DNA from: Paralithodes platypus
Lineage: Eukaryota; Arthropoda; Malacostraca; Decapoda; Lithodidae
Reading direction: 5' to 3'
Length of the DNA stretch: 64,000 nucleotides
Assembly: GCA_032716605.1 (NCBI GenBank)
Contig: CM064545.1
Location: 9,084,064-9,148,063 of the forward strand
Shown piece after piece: positions 21,830 through 33,541 of the stretch; position 1 is the first letter of the stretch, and each line of letters begins with the position of its first letter. The notes under the pieces are model-generated. The model was not told where the DNA came from. It saw only the letters and a program-made list of their open reading frames with translations, and ran no database searches. Made by a program: the position numbers and the translations under genes.

Positions 21830-23760
21830 TATAATCTGTTGATATCATCCACTTTGACAGGCCACGTTTCTGAAGCATATAGGTCATTGCGCTTCTATTA
21901 CATGAAGTGTAAACCTTTTTCTTTTAGGGGAGAGCGAGTCATTTCATGGTTAGAATTGGCAGCAGTTCTCTGCGCTTTCCCCAGCCGCATCTAATTCTGG
22001 CAATAGTGGCGGCCTCGGCCCCACCACAGGCAGAGATGGTATCTCCCAAGTAGGAAAACTTGTCCACCATCTCCAGTGACACATTGCCACGGTTCACACT
22101 CCCGAGCCGATCATTCAACACAAGCTCAGCTTTGCATACTATACACCCAAATTTCTCAATTTCAGCTTTCTTCCTCGGCAGAGGTCCATTTATTCTACTA
22201 CAGCGCTTCTTCCCATGAAGTACCCAGAAACGACAGATGCTACACTGAATTGAATTCACGCCCACCCCTTTTCTGCATACTGCACATGGGTATGCACCGT
22301 TTTTTCTACATTTCCACGGCCCAAGCTACTGTGCGAAAACCTTGGTTTTATTGATATTAACTTTTAATTCTTTGTTTGTCATGCCCTCACTCTACCTTCT
22401 GAACCTTGGCATCTTGCACATTATCTGTGATTATAATTAAGCCATCTTTGTATAGCAGTCCCCATGGGAGCCCAGCTCTAAAATCTCCAAATAGGGCCTC
22501 CAAAACTATAACAAAGAGGAGAGGGCTCCAAAAAAAACTTGGTGAACTCCAACATGGACTGCAACCTCCTCACTCAGTATTTCTTTCACCCTCACTTCCG
22601 TTTGCGAGTCCTCGTACATTTTCACTATAGCACACACACCAGCCACTCCTCTACACCAAGTTTTCTCATGGCCCACTGTACAACATCCCTGGGCACCTTA
22701 ACAAAGGCCTTCTCCAGGTTTACAAACACAAGATACAGATCCCTAGCTTTAAGTAACTATCTTTGCCAGTCGCAGCAAGAAGGCTACGTTCAAGGAAGTT
22801 CCAGTGACTATTTACATCATATGACCTAGTGCCCTATTCCTATCCATTTTCTCCAGTTCGCTGCAAAACCTATCTCTATATTCTGATTTATTCAACAACC
22901 TTAATTTCCTTTTTGACATGCATACCTACTTGCACACAAGATCTCGCTTTAATATCATGTCACATACTAGGAGCTTATGTTGAGAGATACATTCTCACTC
23001 GGGATGACCTTTAGCCTACATCCCCAAACCACTTCCAGTCATTTCTACATGTTCACCAGGAAATAATCTATCTGGCTACTGGAACCCCTAGAATTGTATG
23101 TGATCAGATGACTCACCCGTTTCTTGAACTTTATGTTACACACAAACATGTAAAGTGTAACACAGGACTCCGGTATACATTCGCCTTCTAGATTTCTCCT
23201 TCCGTATCCATTTCCTCCATGAATGCCCCCATACACATCAGCACGTGCTCCCACATTCCCATTTAGGTCACGGTCTATTACTGTGGTGTCATTCTCAAAG
23301 AGGCCCGAAACAACACAAATTATGGTCGTTCCAGAAATCTTTCCGTTCTCTACTCAAACCAACCTGTGGGGCATATGCTGATATCACATTCAGTATTCTT
23401 TCACCAACTTTCAGCTTCAGTACAATCAATCTTCCATTTACTCTCTTGATCTGAACACCTCTTCTCTCACTCCTCGGCCACCAAAACACTCACTCCTCCT
23501 TTTGCTTTTCCAGACTCATCTCCCTTCCAGTAGATCCTGTATATCTTGTTTTTTGCCAACTATCCACTGTGCACCGCACCACTTCCATCGGCTTTCCTGG
23601 GTGCAGCACACATCCACTCTTCTTCTCTCAAGTGCTTCCACAACTTCATTTGATCTGCCACTCAAACTTCCTACATTCACATTAGTAAGCCTGAACGCTC
23701 GGAAGGCTGCATGCCGTCCCCAGTGAGATTATGTGTTCATCGGACTTGGGTGTTTTCTGT
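21830..23760 (-). pseudogene. Decayed LINE on the minus strand, endonuclease and RT pieces
   Basis: Read on the minus strand, 23700-23300 contains endonuclease-like text (GRSNEVVEALERRRVDVCC near 23660, then NVISAYAPQVGLSRERKDFW near 23360). RT text follows (VNLEKAFVKVPRDVVQWAMR near 22690). After that comes a cysteine-bearing segment (NSIQCSICRFWVLHGKKRC near 22230) and a C-terminal VDKFSYLGDTISACGGAE near 22040. This order is seen in a widespread invertebrate LINE family often mis-annotated as craniofacial development protein 2. Many stops and shifts separate the pieces, so it is a fossil. The exact clade is uncertain. Confidence 0.65.
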
Positions 23761-23879
23761 GATGTAATTGTCACAGTCAGCTAAATGGAAGCTCGCCAGG
23801 AAAATTTACCGTCCCGAGGACACCGGTTCCAGACTGCCCCAGAGGCCGTTCCCAGCACCTTTCCCCTACAAAGTATTGC

Positions 23880-24677
23880 CTTTTTATGGCCAAAGTACAT
23901 CTACCAAAAAGAAAAACAATATATTTTTTGCTTAGTAACATAACAGTATCACCCCAACATCTGACAGCCGCCCAATATCCCATTATAGAAAACATCTATC
24001 TATTTCATATCAGGCCGATATTCTTTTGTCATTTCTAAACTGTTATACATTGGTCTCATATAGGAAATCTAATATCCTTTAGTATGGTTATATGCCAGTA
24101 CCAGCCGAACATCTGGTACCAAACACAATGCCGATTAACGGAAAGCCACTATAAATATGATAAAGGACCAATCAAGTTTTGCCTTCTTCTGGCCGAAGTA
24201 CAATGGCCCGATGTAAGGAAGCCATTATCTCTTTCTTTCTCTTCTATTCTTGTATTGGCCCAACATCTGGCAAACACCAACTATCACATAGGGAAATTCA
24301 TTTATGAATTCAATATTGGGTCGATATAATTTGGCCATTTATTTGCTGCTATGCATATGCCCAATACAGGACAACTGTTTTTCTTTTGTACTGCAATATG
24401 CGAGTATTGGTCCTACATATGGAAGACTACCTTAGGCCGGTTAATGTTAAATAGTAATGAACATAATATTAGACCACTATCTTTGGGCCTTTTTCTGGGC
24501 TACATACAATGGCCCGATATAGGCAAATCATCATCTCTTACTTTCCGTTATATGCCAGTATTGGCCCAAGGTCTGACAACCACACAATTCTCGATGATTG
24601 AAAATATTGATTACATTAAAGTTGGGCCGATACAACTTTGCCACTTCAAGGCCGTTACTCTTTGGCCCAACACAGGA
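23880..24677. repeat. Satellite, ~152-bp diverged monomers, segment 1
   Basis: Repeats marked by TGGCCCAATA-like words recur at spacings of about 152-154 bases (for example 24203, 24357, 24509 and 24663). Each monomer contains further GGCC words about 50 bases apart. A block of about eight monomers seems to form a higher-order unit of roughly 1.2 kb, seen again after 27825 and 29006. The LINE at 24678 interrupts the array. Confidence 0.75.
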
Positions 24678-26770
24678 AATGAGAATTGCCCGGCGCGACC
24701 GCAGCCGCTCCAAGGACTCGATCACAAGACAAACTCCAAAAAACTCTACAAAACACTAAACAGCATCACAGTTTCCAATAGCAACACAACACAATCACAT
24801 GCTGCAATCACAACAACTGACTCTACTCCTTCACGTAAACAACAGGCAAACACTCTCATCAATCATTTCTCTCATGTCAGTCACCTAAAACCCCACAAAG
24901 ACGACCGACGTGTCATCCGACGAAAAAGACAATTCCCCACAGACCCTGACTATACACCCTTCACCAACAACCAGACAAAGCATATCATCAACAATCTCAA
25001 GCTCTCACCCGCCTGTGGCCTAGACAACATAAGCAACATTCACCTCAGACACCTGGGACCACAAGGCATACAAGCACTCACTAACATATCAAACTACATC
25101 TACTCACACAACACAATACCAGACATCTGGAAGCATGGTATCATCATCACATTCCCCAAACCTAACAAAGACCCCACGTTACCCTCCTCACACCGCCCTA
25201 TCACACTCCTTTGTAACCCCTCCAAGGTCATAGAGCGCCTTGTACTACAACTGATGACACCTGACTTACCCCTTTCTCCAACACAACATGGCTTCAGGCC
25301 ATTGCACTCCATAAACACTCTTCTTACAGACCTTACACAAAGAGCTTTTGACGGCATCAACTCAGCTAGACCACCACACAGATCAGTACTTGCCACACTC
25401 GACATTAGTAAAGCCTTCGATGCCATCCCCCGCCACAACCTAACAAACAAAATCTACAACACATACATGCACAACAACACAAAAAGATGGCTGGCCAACT
25501 TCTTAGCAGGCAGATGTGCACACTTATCTTTTGCCGGTCAGTCATCTAGCATTAGAAATTTCCCAAACGAAGTCCCGCAAGGATCCGTCCTGTCGCCCGC
25601 ACTCTTCAATCTGTACATGCATGATATAAATACACCAAATTCACCCCAAATAACCATAGCCTCCTACGCAGACGACATAACACTCACAAGCACGCACCAA
25701 AACCCAGACACAGCAACAAGACTCCTTCAAGACTATCTCGACACATTACATGAATGGTGCACTACAAACAGACTCAATTTAGCCCCAGATAAATCCACTG
25801 CAACCCTCCTCACAAGCTGGACAGGAGAGCACAATTACGTCCCGGGACTCAACATAAACAACACACCCCTAACACACACACACACACTCAAAATCCTAGG
25901 AGTAACATACGACACCCAAATGACATTCAAATAGCACACCACAAACACGAAAAAGAAACTGACACCCAGACTTAAGGCCCTCAGATCACTTGCCCACACG
26001 AAATTTGGACACAACAAAGAAACCACCACCACAGTCTACAAACAATACATAAGATCAGTTATGGAATACGCAAGCCCGGCCTGGGCTTCCAACCTAGCTG
26101 AAACACATCATAAGATCTTACAGACCATTCAAAATAAAGCCCTGAAAATCATCACAGGATGCACAGCTACGACACCCACAGATCACCTACATCAAGAAAC
26201 CAAAGTCCTCAAAGTCAAAGATCATCTAGACATGAGAGGCACACAATTCCTGGCAGCACCCTCCACGAATCAACACCACCCACTACACTATATGGCTACA
26301 CACCCACAGACACCAAGAAATATCAAAACAACACGCAGCACACGCAAATACTGTCTTCTCTCCCTCCCTGCCCACCCCAAACCAACTTCCGGAAGCACAT
26401 CCATACTCATATCACTCGCCGTTCCATTCACTCACTCCTAGACAACACGCAGCTGCAAGCACGACCTCCCGAAATCCATCCTTATGAATCCTCCCTTCCT
26501 TGCAAGGACAGAGTCCACCTGGCCAGGCTGAGATGCGGACACCATCCGGCTCTTCTGAGCTATAAGAAGAGACTGGATGACTCCGTCGTCGACACCTGCC
26601 CGTGTTGTAACACAGCACCCCATACCATTAAACACATCATAGAAGACTGCATTTCACACAACCACTTACGCCAACAACACAATTTACACTCTTTGAGAGC
26701 TCTGTGGGAAAGCCCGACCGTGGCCATGGCCTTTCTTAAGGACTCGGGGCTGTTCGCCCAGGCAGCTTAG
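24678..26770 (+). pseudogene. LINE reverse transcriptase, one internal stop and one frameshift
   Basis: The open frame joins satellite sequence upstream by chance, so the true LINE part begins at 24678. RT blocks are visible: ACGLDNISNIHLRHLGPQG, FPKPNKDP..SSHRPITLL, QHGFRPLHSINTLLTDL, LDISKAFDAIPRHNL, EVPQGSVLSPALFNLYM and catalytic SYADDITLT near 25665. A TAG at 25932-25934 interrupts, but the same frame continues (VMEYASPAWASNLAE). A shift near 26350 leads to the last frame, with HLARLRCGHHPALLSYKKRL and the CPCC..HTIKHIIEDC zinc-binding C-terminus typical of jockey-type elements. It ends at 26770. Nearly intact otherwise, so rather young. Confidence 0.85.
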
Positions 26771-26805
26771 GGAACAACAACAACAACAACAACAACACAG
26801 GAAGT
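24678..26805 (+). mobile_element. Jockey/I-like LINE, 5'-truncated, (AAC)n tail, inserted in the satellite
   Basis: The element starts after GCCCAACACAGGAA in a satellite monomer and ends in an AAC repeat followed by ACACAGGAA. The uninterrupted monomer at 28501 reads CCCAACACAGGAAGTTCATT, so ACACAGGAA is the target duplication and the insertion borders are well defined. A minus-strand copy of the 3' end is at 63505-64000. Confidence 0.8.
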
Positions 26806-27263
26806 TCATTATCCATCATGACTAGCTAATGCCAGTATTGGCCCCAATTATTGAAGACAACCCATTACCGGTTAATGAAAAATCATACTGAATAAGATAT
26901 TGGACCAATACAAGTTGGCCATCTTCTGGCCGAAACACAATGGCCAGGTATAGGAAAGCCATCATCTCGTATCATCCACTATATATACCGATATTGTCCC
27001 AACATCTGCCATCCATCTACTATCCTATGATGAAAAACATTTATAAATATAGAATTGGCCTGATATACAGTAGCTTGGTAGTTTTTTGGCCGCTATACTG
27101 TACATATGCCCAACATAAGCAAATATATTTTTGTAATGATTTATGTCAATAGTGGCCAAACACCTGGAACCCAATCCAACTCCCAGTGAATGGAAAACTA
27201 TTTTGAATAATAATATTGGACCAACATAATATTGCCTATTTACGGAAACAGTACATAGACCCA
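26806..27263. repeat. Satellite, ~152-bp monomers, segment 2
   Basis: The array resumes directly after the LINE with GTTCATTATCCATC, the sequence expected for the broken monomer. GGCC-punctuated monomers continue until a SINE interrupts the word ACCCAAT near 27263. Confidence 0.75.
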
Positions 27264-27800
27264 ATTATTATGTTCTATCCAACAACCAACTCTACTCCTA
27301 AAATCGATTAATGAAATATTACAAACACATGTGGCAGTCCGTGGATTCGAACCCAGGACGCTCACACCGAATATCAACACCTTATGCATTACACCACGAA
27401 GGCAGTTAAAGAATGGTGGACACTGCTTACGATTTATTATGCAACTTCGAATCCTGCATATCAATCTAAGCATGTACACACATCCCAACTGCAACTCACG
27501 TAGGCAATGCATATGTGAATGGAAAGAGCAATTAATGGGGCCTTAACCACTAGGGAAGGCCTCTCGATAAATTACTCCTGAACCAATATCAATTATTATG
27601 TTCTATCCAACAACCAACTCTACTCCTAAAATCGATTAATGAAATATTACATACACATATGGCAGTCCGTGGATTCGAACCCAGGATGCTCACACCGAAT
27701 ATCAATACCTTATGCATTATACCACGAAGGCAGATAAAGAATGGTGGACACTGCCAACGATTTATTATGTAACTTTGAATCATGCATATCAATCTAATAT
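27264..27800 (-). mobile_element. tRNA-derived SINE, two tandem copies (328-bp period)
   Basis: Two copies, about 27264-27475 and 27592-27800, contain on the minus strand a promoter-like pair: TGGTGTAATGCATAAGG (box A-like) and GGGTTCGAATCC (box B). The cloverleaf does not close with a proper acceptor stem, so this is a SINE head, not a tRNA gene. The copies differ at a few positions. The satellite resumes at about 27800 with TATAAGAAAAACATTATCC, as in the uninterrupted monomer at 28967. Confidence 0.65.
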
Positions 27801-30800
27801 AAGAAAAACATTATCCGTTTTGTTTAGTAACATAACAGTATCACTCCAACATCTGACAGCCACCCAATATCCCATTATAGAAAAAATTTATCTATTTCAT
27901 ATCAGGCCGATATCCTTTTGCCATTTCTAAACTGTTATACATTGGTCTCATATAGGAAATCTAATATCCTTTAGTATGGTTATATGCCAGTACCAGCCGA
28001 ACATCTGGTACCAAACACAATGCCGATTAACGGAAAGCCACTATAAATATGATAAAGGACCAATATAGTTTTGCCTTCTTCTGGCCGAAGTACAATGGCC
28101 CGTTGTAAGGAAGCCATTATCTCTTCACATAGGGAAATAAATTTATGAATTCAATATTGGGTCGATATAATTTGGCCATTTATTTGCTGCTATGCATATG
28201 CCCAATACAGGGTTACTGTTATCCTTTAGTACTGCAATATGCCAGTATTAGTCCTACATATGGAAGACTACCTTAGGCCGGTTAATGTTTAATAGTAATG
28301 AACATAATATTAGACCACTATCTTTGAGCCTTTTTCTGGGCTACATACAATGGCCCAATATAGGCAAGTCATCATCTCTTACTTACCGTTATATGCCAGT
28401 ATTGGCCCAAGGTCTGATAACCACATAATTCTCGATGATTGAAAATATTGATTACATTAAAGTTGGGCCGATATAACTTTGCCACTTCATGGCCGTTACT
28501 TATTGGCCCAACACAGGAAGTTCATTATCCATCATGACTAGCTAATGCCAGTATTGGCCCCAATTATTGAAGACAACCAATTACCGGTTAATGGAAAATC
28601 ATACTGAATAAGATATTGGACCAATACAAGTTTGCCATCTTCTGGCCGAAACACAATGACCAGGTATAGGAAAGCCATCATCTCGTATCATCCACTATAT
28701 ATACCGGTATTGTCCCAACATCTGCCATCCATCTACTAAACTATGATGAAAAACATTTATAAATACAGAATTGGCCTGATATAGCTTGGTAGTTTTTTGG
28801 CCGCTATACTGTACATATGCCCAACATAAGCAAATATATTTTTGTAATGATTTATGTCAATAGTGGCCAAACACCTGGAACCCAATCCAACGTCCAGTGA
28901 ATGGAAAACTATTTTGAATAATAATATTGGACCAACATAATATTGCCTATTTATGGAAACAGTACATACACCCAATATAAGAAAAACATTATCCGTTTTG
29001 TTTAGTAACATAACAGTATTACTCCAACATCTGACAGCCTCCCATTATAGAAAACATTTATCTATTTTATATCAGGCCGATATCCTGTTGCCATTTCTAA
29101 ACTGTTATACATTGGTCTCATATAGGAAATCTAATATCCTTTAGTATGGTTATATGACAGTACCAGCCGAACATCTGGTACCAAACAAAATGCCAATTAA
29201 CGGAAAGCCACTATAAATATGATAAAGGACCAATAAAGTTTTGCCTTCTTCTGGCCGAAGTACAATGGCCCGTTGTAAGGAAGCCATTATCTCTTTCTTT
29301 CTCTTCTATTCTTGTATTGGCCCAACATCTGGCAAACACCAACTATCACATAGGGAAATTCATTTATGAATTCAATATTGGGTCGATATAATTTGGCCAT
29401 TTATTTGCTGCTATTCATATGCCCAATACAGGACAACTGTTTTTCTTTTGTACTGCAATATGCCAGTATTGGTCCTACATATGGAAGACTACCTTAGGGC
29501 GGTTAATGTTAAATAGTAATGAACATAATATTAGACCACTATCTTTGGGCCTTTTTCTGGGCTACATACAATGGCCCGATATAGGCAAGTCATCATCTCT
29601 TACTTTCCGTTATATGCCAGTATTGGCCCAAGGTCTGACAACCACACAATTCTCGACGATTGAAAATATTGATTACATTAAAGTTGGGCCGATACAACTT
29701 TGCCACTTCATGGCCGTTACTCTTTGGCCCAACACAGAAAGCTCATTATCCATCATGACTAGCTAATGCCAGTATTGGCCCCAATGATTAAAGACAACCA
29801 ATTACCGGTTAATGGAAAATCATACTGAATAAGATATTGGACCAATACAAGTTTGCCATCTTCTGGCCGAAACACAATAGCCAGGTATAGGAAAGCCATC
29901 ATCTGTTATCATCCACTATATCTGCCATCCATCTACTATCCTATGATGGAAAACATTTATTTATTCAGTATTGGGCCGATATATCTTCGTCAAATTTTGG
30001 CCGCTATACGTATGCCCAACACAGGCAAACAATACCCTTTATTAATTCTATATGCTAGTAATGGCCCATTACCTGGAATCCAATCTAATGCCGGTGAACG
30101 GAAAACCATTTTGAATATGATAATGAAAAAACAAAATGTTGCCTTCTTATGGCCAACGTACATCTACCCAATATAAGAAAAACAATACCTTTATTTTTTG
30201 CTATATAACAGTATCGGCCCGACATTGGGCATCTTATCCGTATCCAATGATGGAAAACATTTATTATTTCTATATTGGGCTGATATAATTACGCAATTAT
30301 TTGGCCGTTAGACATTGGCCCAATACAGAAAATAAGTTATCCTGAATCCTGTTAAGTGTCGGTGCTGGCCGAACACTGTAAACCCAATCCAAAGACGGAC
30401 AAAGGAAAACTTTTTATAAATTTACTATCGGACAGACATAGTTTCAGAAGATTCTGGCCAACATATATTGGCCCAATATAAAAAAGCCTACATTCCAGAC
30501 TTGCCGGCATTGGCCCGTACTTCCAATGTTTGCTGGGAATATATTGGCCGTTTTATTAAAATTGGTTATCCATTTATTGGATGTATTTACCCTATCGGCC
30601 CAACATTGTGGATCCTCTTCTGAATCAACTATGGAAACCCATTATTATTTCTACAATGGACCGATATCATTATGCTTTAATCAGGCCGAGAAATATTGGC
30701 CCAATAAACAAAATAAGTTATACTTAATAACATCATTTGCTAATGCTGGACCAGCATAATGTATTCTGCCCCAAAACGGACACAGGAAAAAATGTATAAA

Positions 30801-31176
30801 TAATATATTGAACCAATACCGCATTAGAAGATTATGGCCAACATATTTTGGCCATATATAAAAAAGCCAACATATTTTACCTTCATATAGTTGCTATTAT
30901 TGACCCAATATGTATCATCCAACAACCTATCTATTATGGAAATCATTAATAAGATCAACAGAGGGCCAATATATTTTGGCCACATTATGGCCGATACATA
31001 CTGTATAGGCCCAATGCAGGTAGATGACATTATTTAGTAAAGGCGATATGCCAGTACTGGCCCAACATTAAATATTCCATAATGATGGCGGAGATTGGCA
31101 AGCCATTTCAAATATATATAATGTAGGACCAACAATGTTCTACCAATTTACGGCTAAAATATATTGGCCCTTTTAA
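27801..31176. repeat. Satellite, ~152-bp monomers, segment 3
   Basis: The longest satellite segment. A distinctive block (ACATAACAGTAT.ACTCCAACATCTGACAGCC) at 27828 returns at 29009, giving a higher-order period near 1.18 kb. After about 29900 the monomers diverge further, with other words such as GGAAACCCATTATTATTTC. Long open frames on both strands here are by-products of the repeat. Confidence 0.75.
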
Positions 31177-31180
31177 TTAA

Positions 31181-31798
31181 CCTGACAAGCGCCAAATAGA
31201 CCTAGGTAGTTATTTGTGCATTTCTAGCCTTGGATTCTGACAGAATTCGTTATATTTACAAGATAGAGCATTATTTGTTTCGGTATGCTTTTATTTTACA
31301 TATATGATGTATATATGAACCTTCAAGAGTGCTAAAATAAGTGGGAAAAGCATTTGGGTGGTGAAAAACGAAGATATTGGCCACCCGGTAATAATCTCAG
31401 GCGAGAGAGAGCCACAGGCAACCCTCCTCTCTCGCTGTCTGTGAGGTAACTGAGACGAGCGGGGCGGTGTGGGCCGGTGTCTGGGTGTTGCATAACGATC
31501 TTTTCTGCAACCCACTTGTGCTACATTATTGCGGGAGAGAAAAATAACCGATAAATATGATAATAAGAGGAAAATAGGTGATAATTGAGGAGGGGAGGGA
31601 GGGGAATAAGTTGGGGAGGGGGGTGGGTGAGATTTACATGGATGAGTACTGGAGGGGAATTATCTCACCTAGAGACAAATTCCTTTGTTTTGATAGGCCC
31701 TTTTTTTTTTTATGGAAGGCTTTTTTTGGTCTTGCTTCCGTGAGGCCTATCGCGTTCCCTATAGGAAGCCTTCCGTGAGGCCTATCGCGCTTGCCGGG
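31181..31798. mobile_element. MITE-3, TTAA-flanked element in the satellite
   Basis: A 618-bp segment flanked by TTAA at 31177-31180 and 31799-31802 breaks a satellite monomer; the related monomer at 33050 has no such insert. The left end is CCTGACAAGCGC and the right end read inward is CCCGGCAAGCGC. Near the right end CCGTGAGGCCTATCGCG is present twice (about 31738 and 31772). No coding frame. TTAA plus CC-starting inverted ends suggest a piggyBac-type family, distinct from MITE-1 and MITE-2. Confidence 0.65.
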
Positions 31799-31802
31799 TT
31801 AA

Positions 31803-32127
31803 AGATGGTTATCCATTTCTTGAATGTATATACTGTATCGGCCCAACATTGTGCATCCTCTTCTGAATCAACTATGGAAACCCATTATTATTTCTACAAT
31901 GGACCGATATCATTATGCCTTCATCAGGCTGATAAATATTGGCCCAGTAAACAAAATAAGTTATACTTAATAACATCATTTATCCTGCCACAAAACGGAC
32001 AAAGGAAAACATTTATATATAATATATTGAACCAATACCGCTTTAGAATATTATGGCCAACATGTTTTGACCCGATACAAAAAAGTGAACATATTTTACA
32101 TTCATGTAGTTGCCATTATTGGCCCAA
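31803..32127. repeat. Satellite, ~152-bp monomers, segment 4
   Basis: Monomers of the GGAAACCCATTATTATTTC type, closely similar to 30560-30900 and 33060-33380, run up to a CR1 insertion at TTGGCCCAATATA. Confidence 0.7.
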
Positions 32128-32815
32128 TATAAGAACATAAGAAAATGGGAGTCTGCAGGAAGCCGATCGGCTCACACAAGGCAGGTTCCTGTTACACCCA
32201 ACCCCAATTACAAGGCCTAATTACAGACCCAACTCATTAAAACCTTGAGGACTGACCTCACCAAAACGGTCAGAGATCAACACAGGATTACAGGAGTCTG
32301 CAGAGCGCCGATTGGCCCACACCCGGCAGATCCCCCCTCATACCCAACCCTTCTCGTCCATATGCCTATCTAATTTTATCTTAAAGCTCCCTATCGTTCT
32401 TGATCATACCATATCACTTGGTAGCCTATTCCACATGTCTACAAATCTGTTACCAAACCAATATTTGCCTATATCTTTACTGAAACGAAATTTGTCTAAT
32501 TTGAAACCATTTGTTCGAGTTCTTTCGCTATCACTGAGCTTCATTACATTTGTCATGTCCCCTTTATTAATCCCACTAACCCACTTGAACACTTCTATCA
32601 TATCCCCTGTAACTCTGCATCTTTCTAACGAATGTAAGCCTAATTTTTTTCAACTTTTCTTCATATGGCAGATTTCTAATATTAATAATTTGTGTCATTC
32701 TTCGCTGTACTCTCTCCAACGAATCAATGTCCATTCTGTAATATGGACACCAAAATTGGACAACATAATCCATACGAGGTCTCACTAATGATAATTAAAG
32801 TTTTAAGATAACATC
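32128..32815 (-). mobile_element. CR1 3' fragment on the minus strand
   Basis: It begins with the reverse of the TTCTTATG tail (AGAACATAAGAAAATGGGAG), continues through a 3' UTR like 10850-11045, and encodes the C-terminus of CR1 ORF2 in two frames: 32601-32404 (EVFKWVSGINKGDMTNVMK) and 32785-32576 (VQFWCPYYRMDIDSLERVQR). It is a 5'-truncated copy of the 7785-11075 subfamily, inserted in a satellite monomer. The RT catalytic part is absent. Confidence 0.8.
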
Positions 32816-33430
32816 CAACAACCTATCTATTATGGAAATCATTAATAAGATCAACAGGGGGCCAATATATTTTGGCCACATTATGGCCGAATAATATAGG
32901 CCCAATGCAGGTAGATGACATTATTTGGTAAAGGCGATATGCCAGTACTGGCCCAACATAAATATTCCATAATGATGGCGGAGATTGGCAAGTCATTTCA
33001 AATATAATGTAGGACCAACAATGTTCTACCAATTTACAGCCACAATATATTGGCCCTTTTAATTAAATTAAAGAGAGTTATCCATTTCTTGAGTGTATAT
33101 ACTGTATCTGCCCAACATGGTGCATCCTCTTCTGAATCAACAATGGAAACCCATTATTATTTCTACAATGGACCGATATCATTATGCCTTAATCAGGCCG
33201 ATAAATATTGGCCCAGTAAACAAAATAAGTTATACTTAATGCCATCATTTGCTAATGCTAGACCAGCATTATGTATCCTGCCCCAAAACGGACAAAGGAA
33301 AACATTTATTAATAATATATTGAACCAATACCGTTTTAGAATATTATGGCCAATATATTTTGGCCCGATACAAAAACACCAACATTCCGGACTTGCCGCT
33401 ACTTGCCGGAATTGGCCCGTACTTAAAATG
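32816..33430. repeat. Satellite, ~152-bp monomers, segment 5
   Basis: The array resumes after the CR1 fragment with ATCCAACAACCTATCTATTA, as at 30917. It continues to about 33430, where the repeat pattern ends. Confidence 0.7.
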
Positions 33431-33432
33431 TT

Positions 33433-33541
33433 TGCTGAGTAGTAATAGGAGGACCTAGACCACAACGAGCAGCTGCTGCTGGATCTCAAAAAAATTGGCG
33501 TGGTTTGTTAGCCGCAGGTAATATAACATGATGCAACACAT
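33433..33541. other. Exon-like sequence broken by Gypsy-A
   Basis: This short non-repeat stretch is continued by 41741-41775 on the other side of Gypsy-A. Joined at the ACAT duplication, the minus strand reads a splice-acceptor-like TTATTTCTCACAG followed by an open stretch of about 24 codons (WGPAKYDVLHHVILPAANKP near its start), then a stop after a T homopolymer. The plus strand also has a short open stretch (DLDHNEQLLLDLKKIGV). I do not recognize either, and chance is possible. Confidence 0.25.

Noticed and set aside
24351..24677. N-terminal extension of the LINE RT frame, and the similar frame at 29419-29766
   Set aside because: Both are satellite DNA; the same text at 29419 has no RT attached. 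The LINE begins at 24678.
27330..27740. tRNA genes
   Set aside because: Box A and B words are present but acceptor stems do not pair, the copies are part of longer repeated units, and the same holds at 58010-58075 and 62350-62435. They are SINE heads.
33050..33442. 130-codon frame and related frames at 30526 and 31712
   Set aside because: All are translations of the same satellite monomer type, ending at random points.
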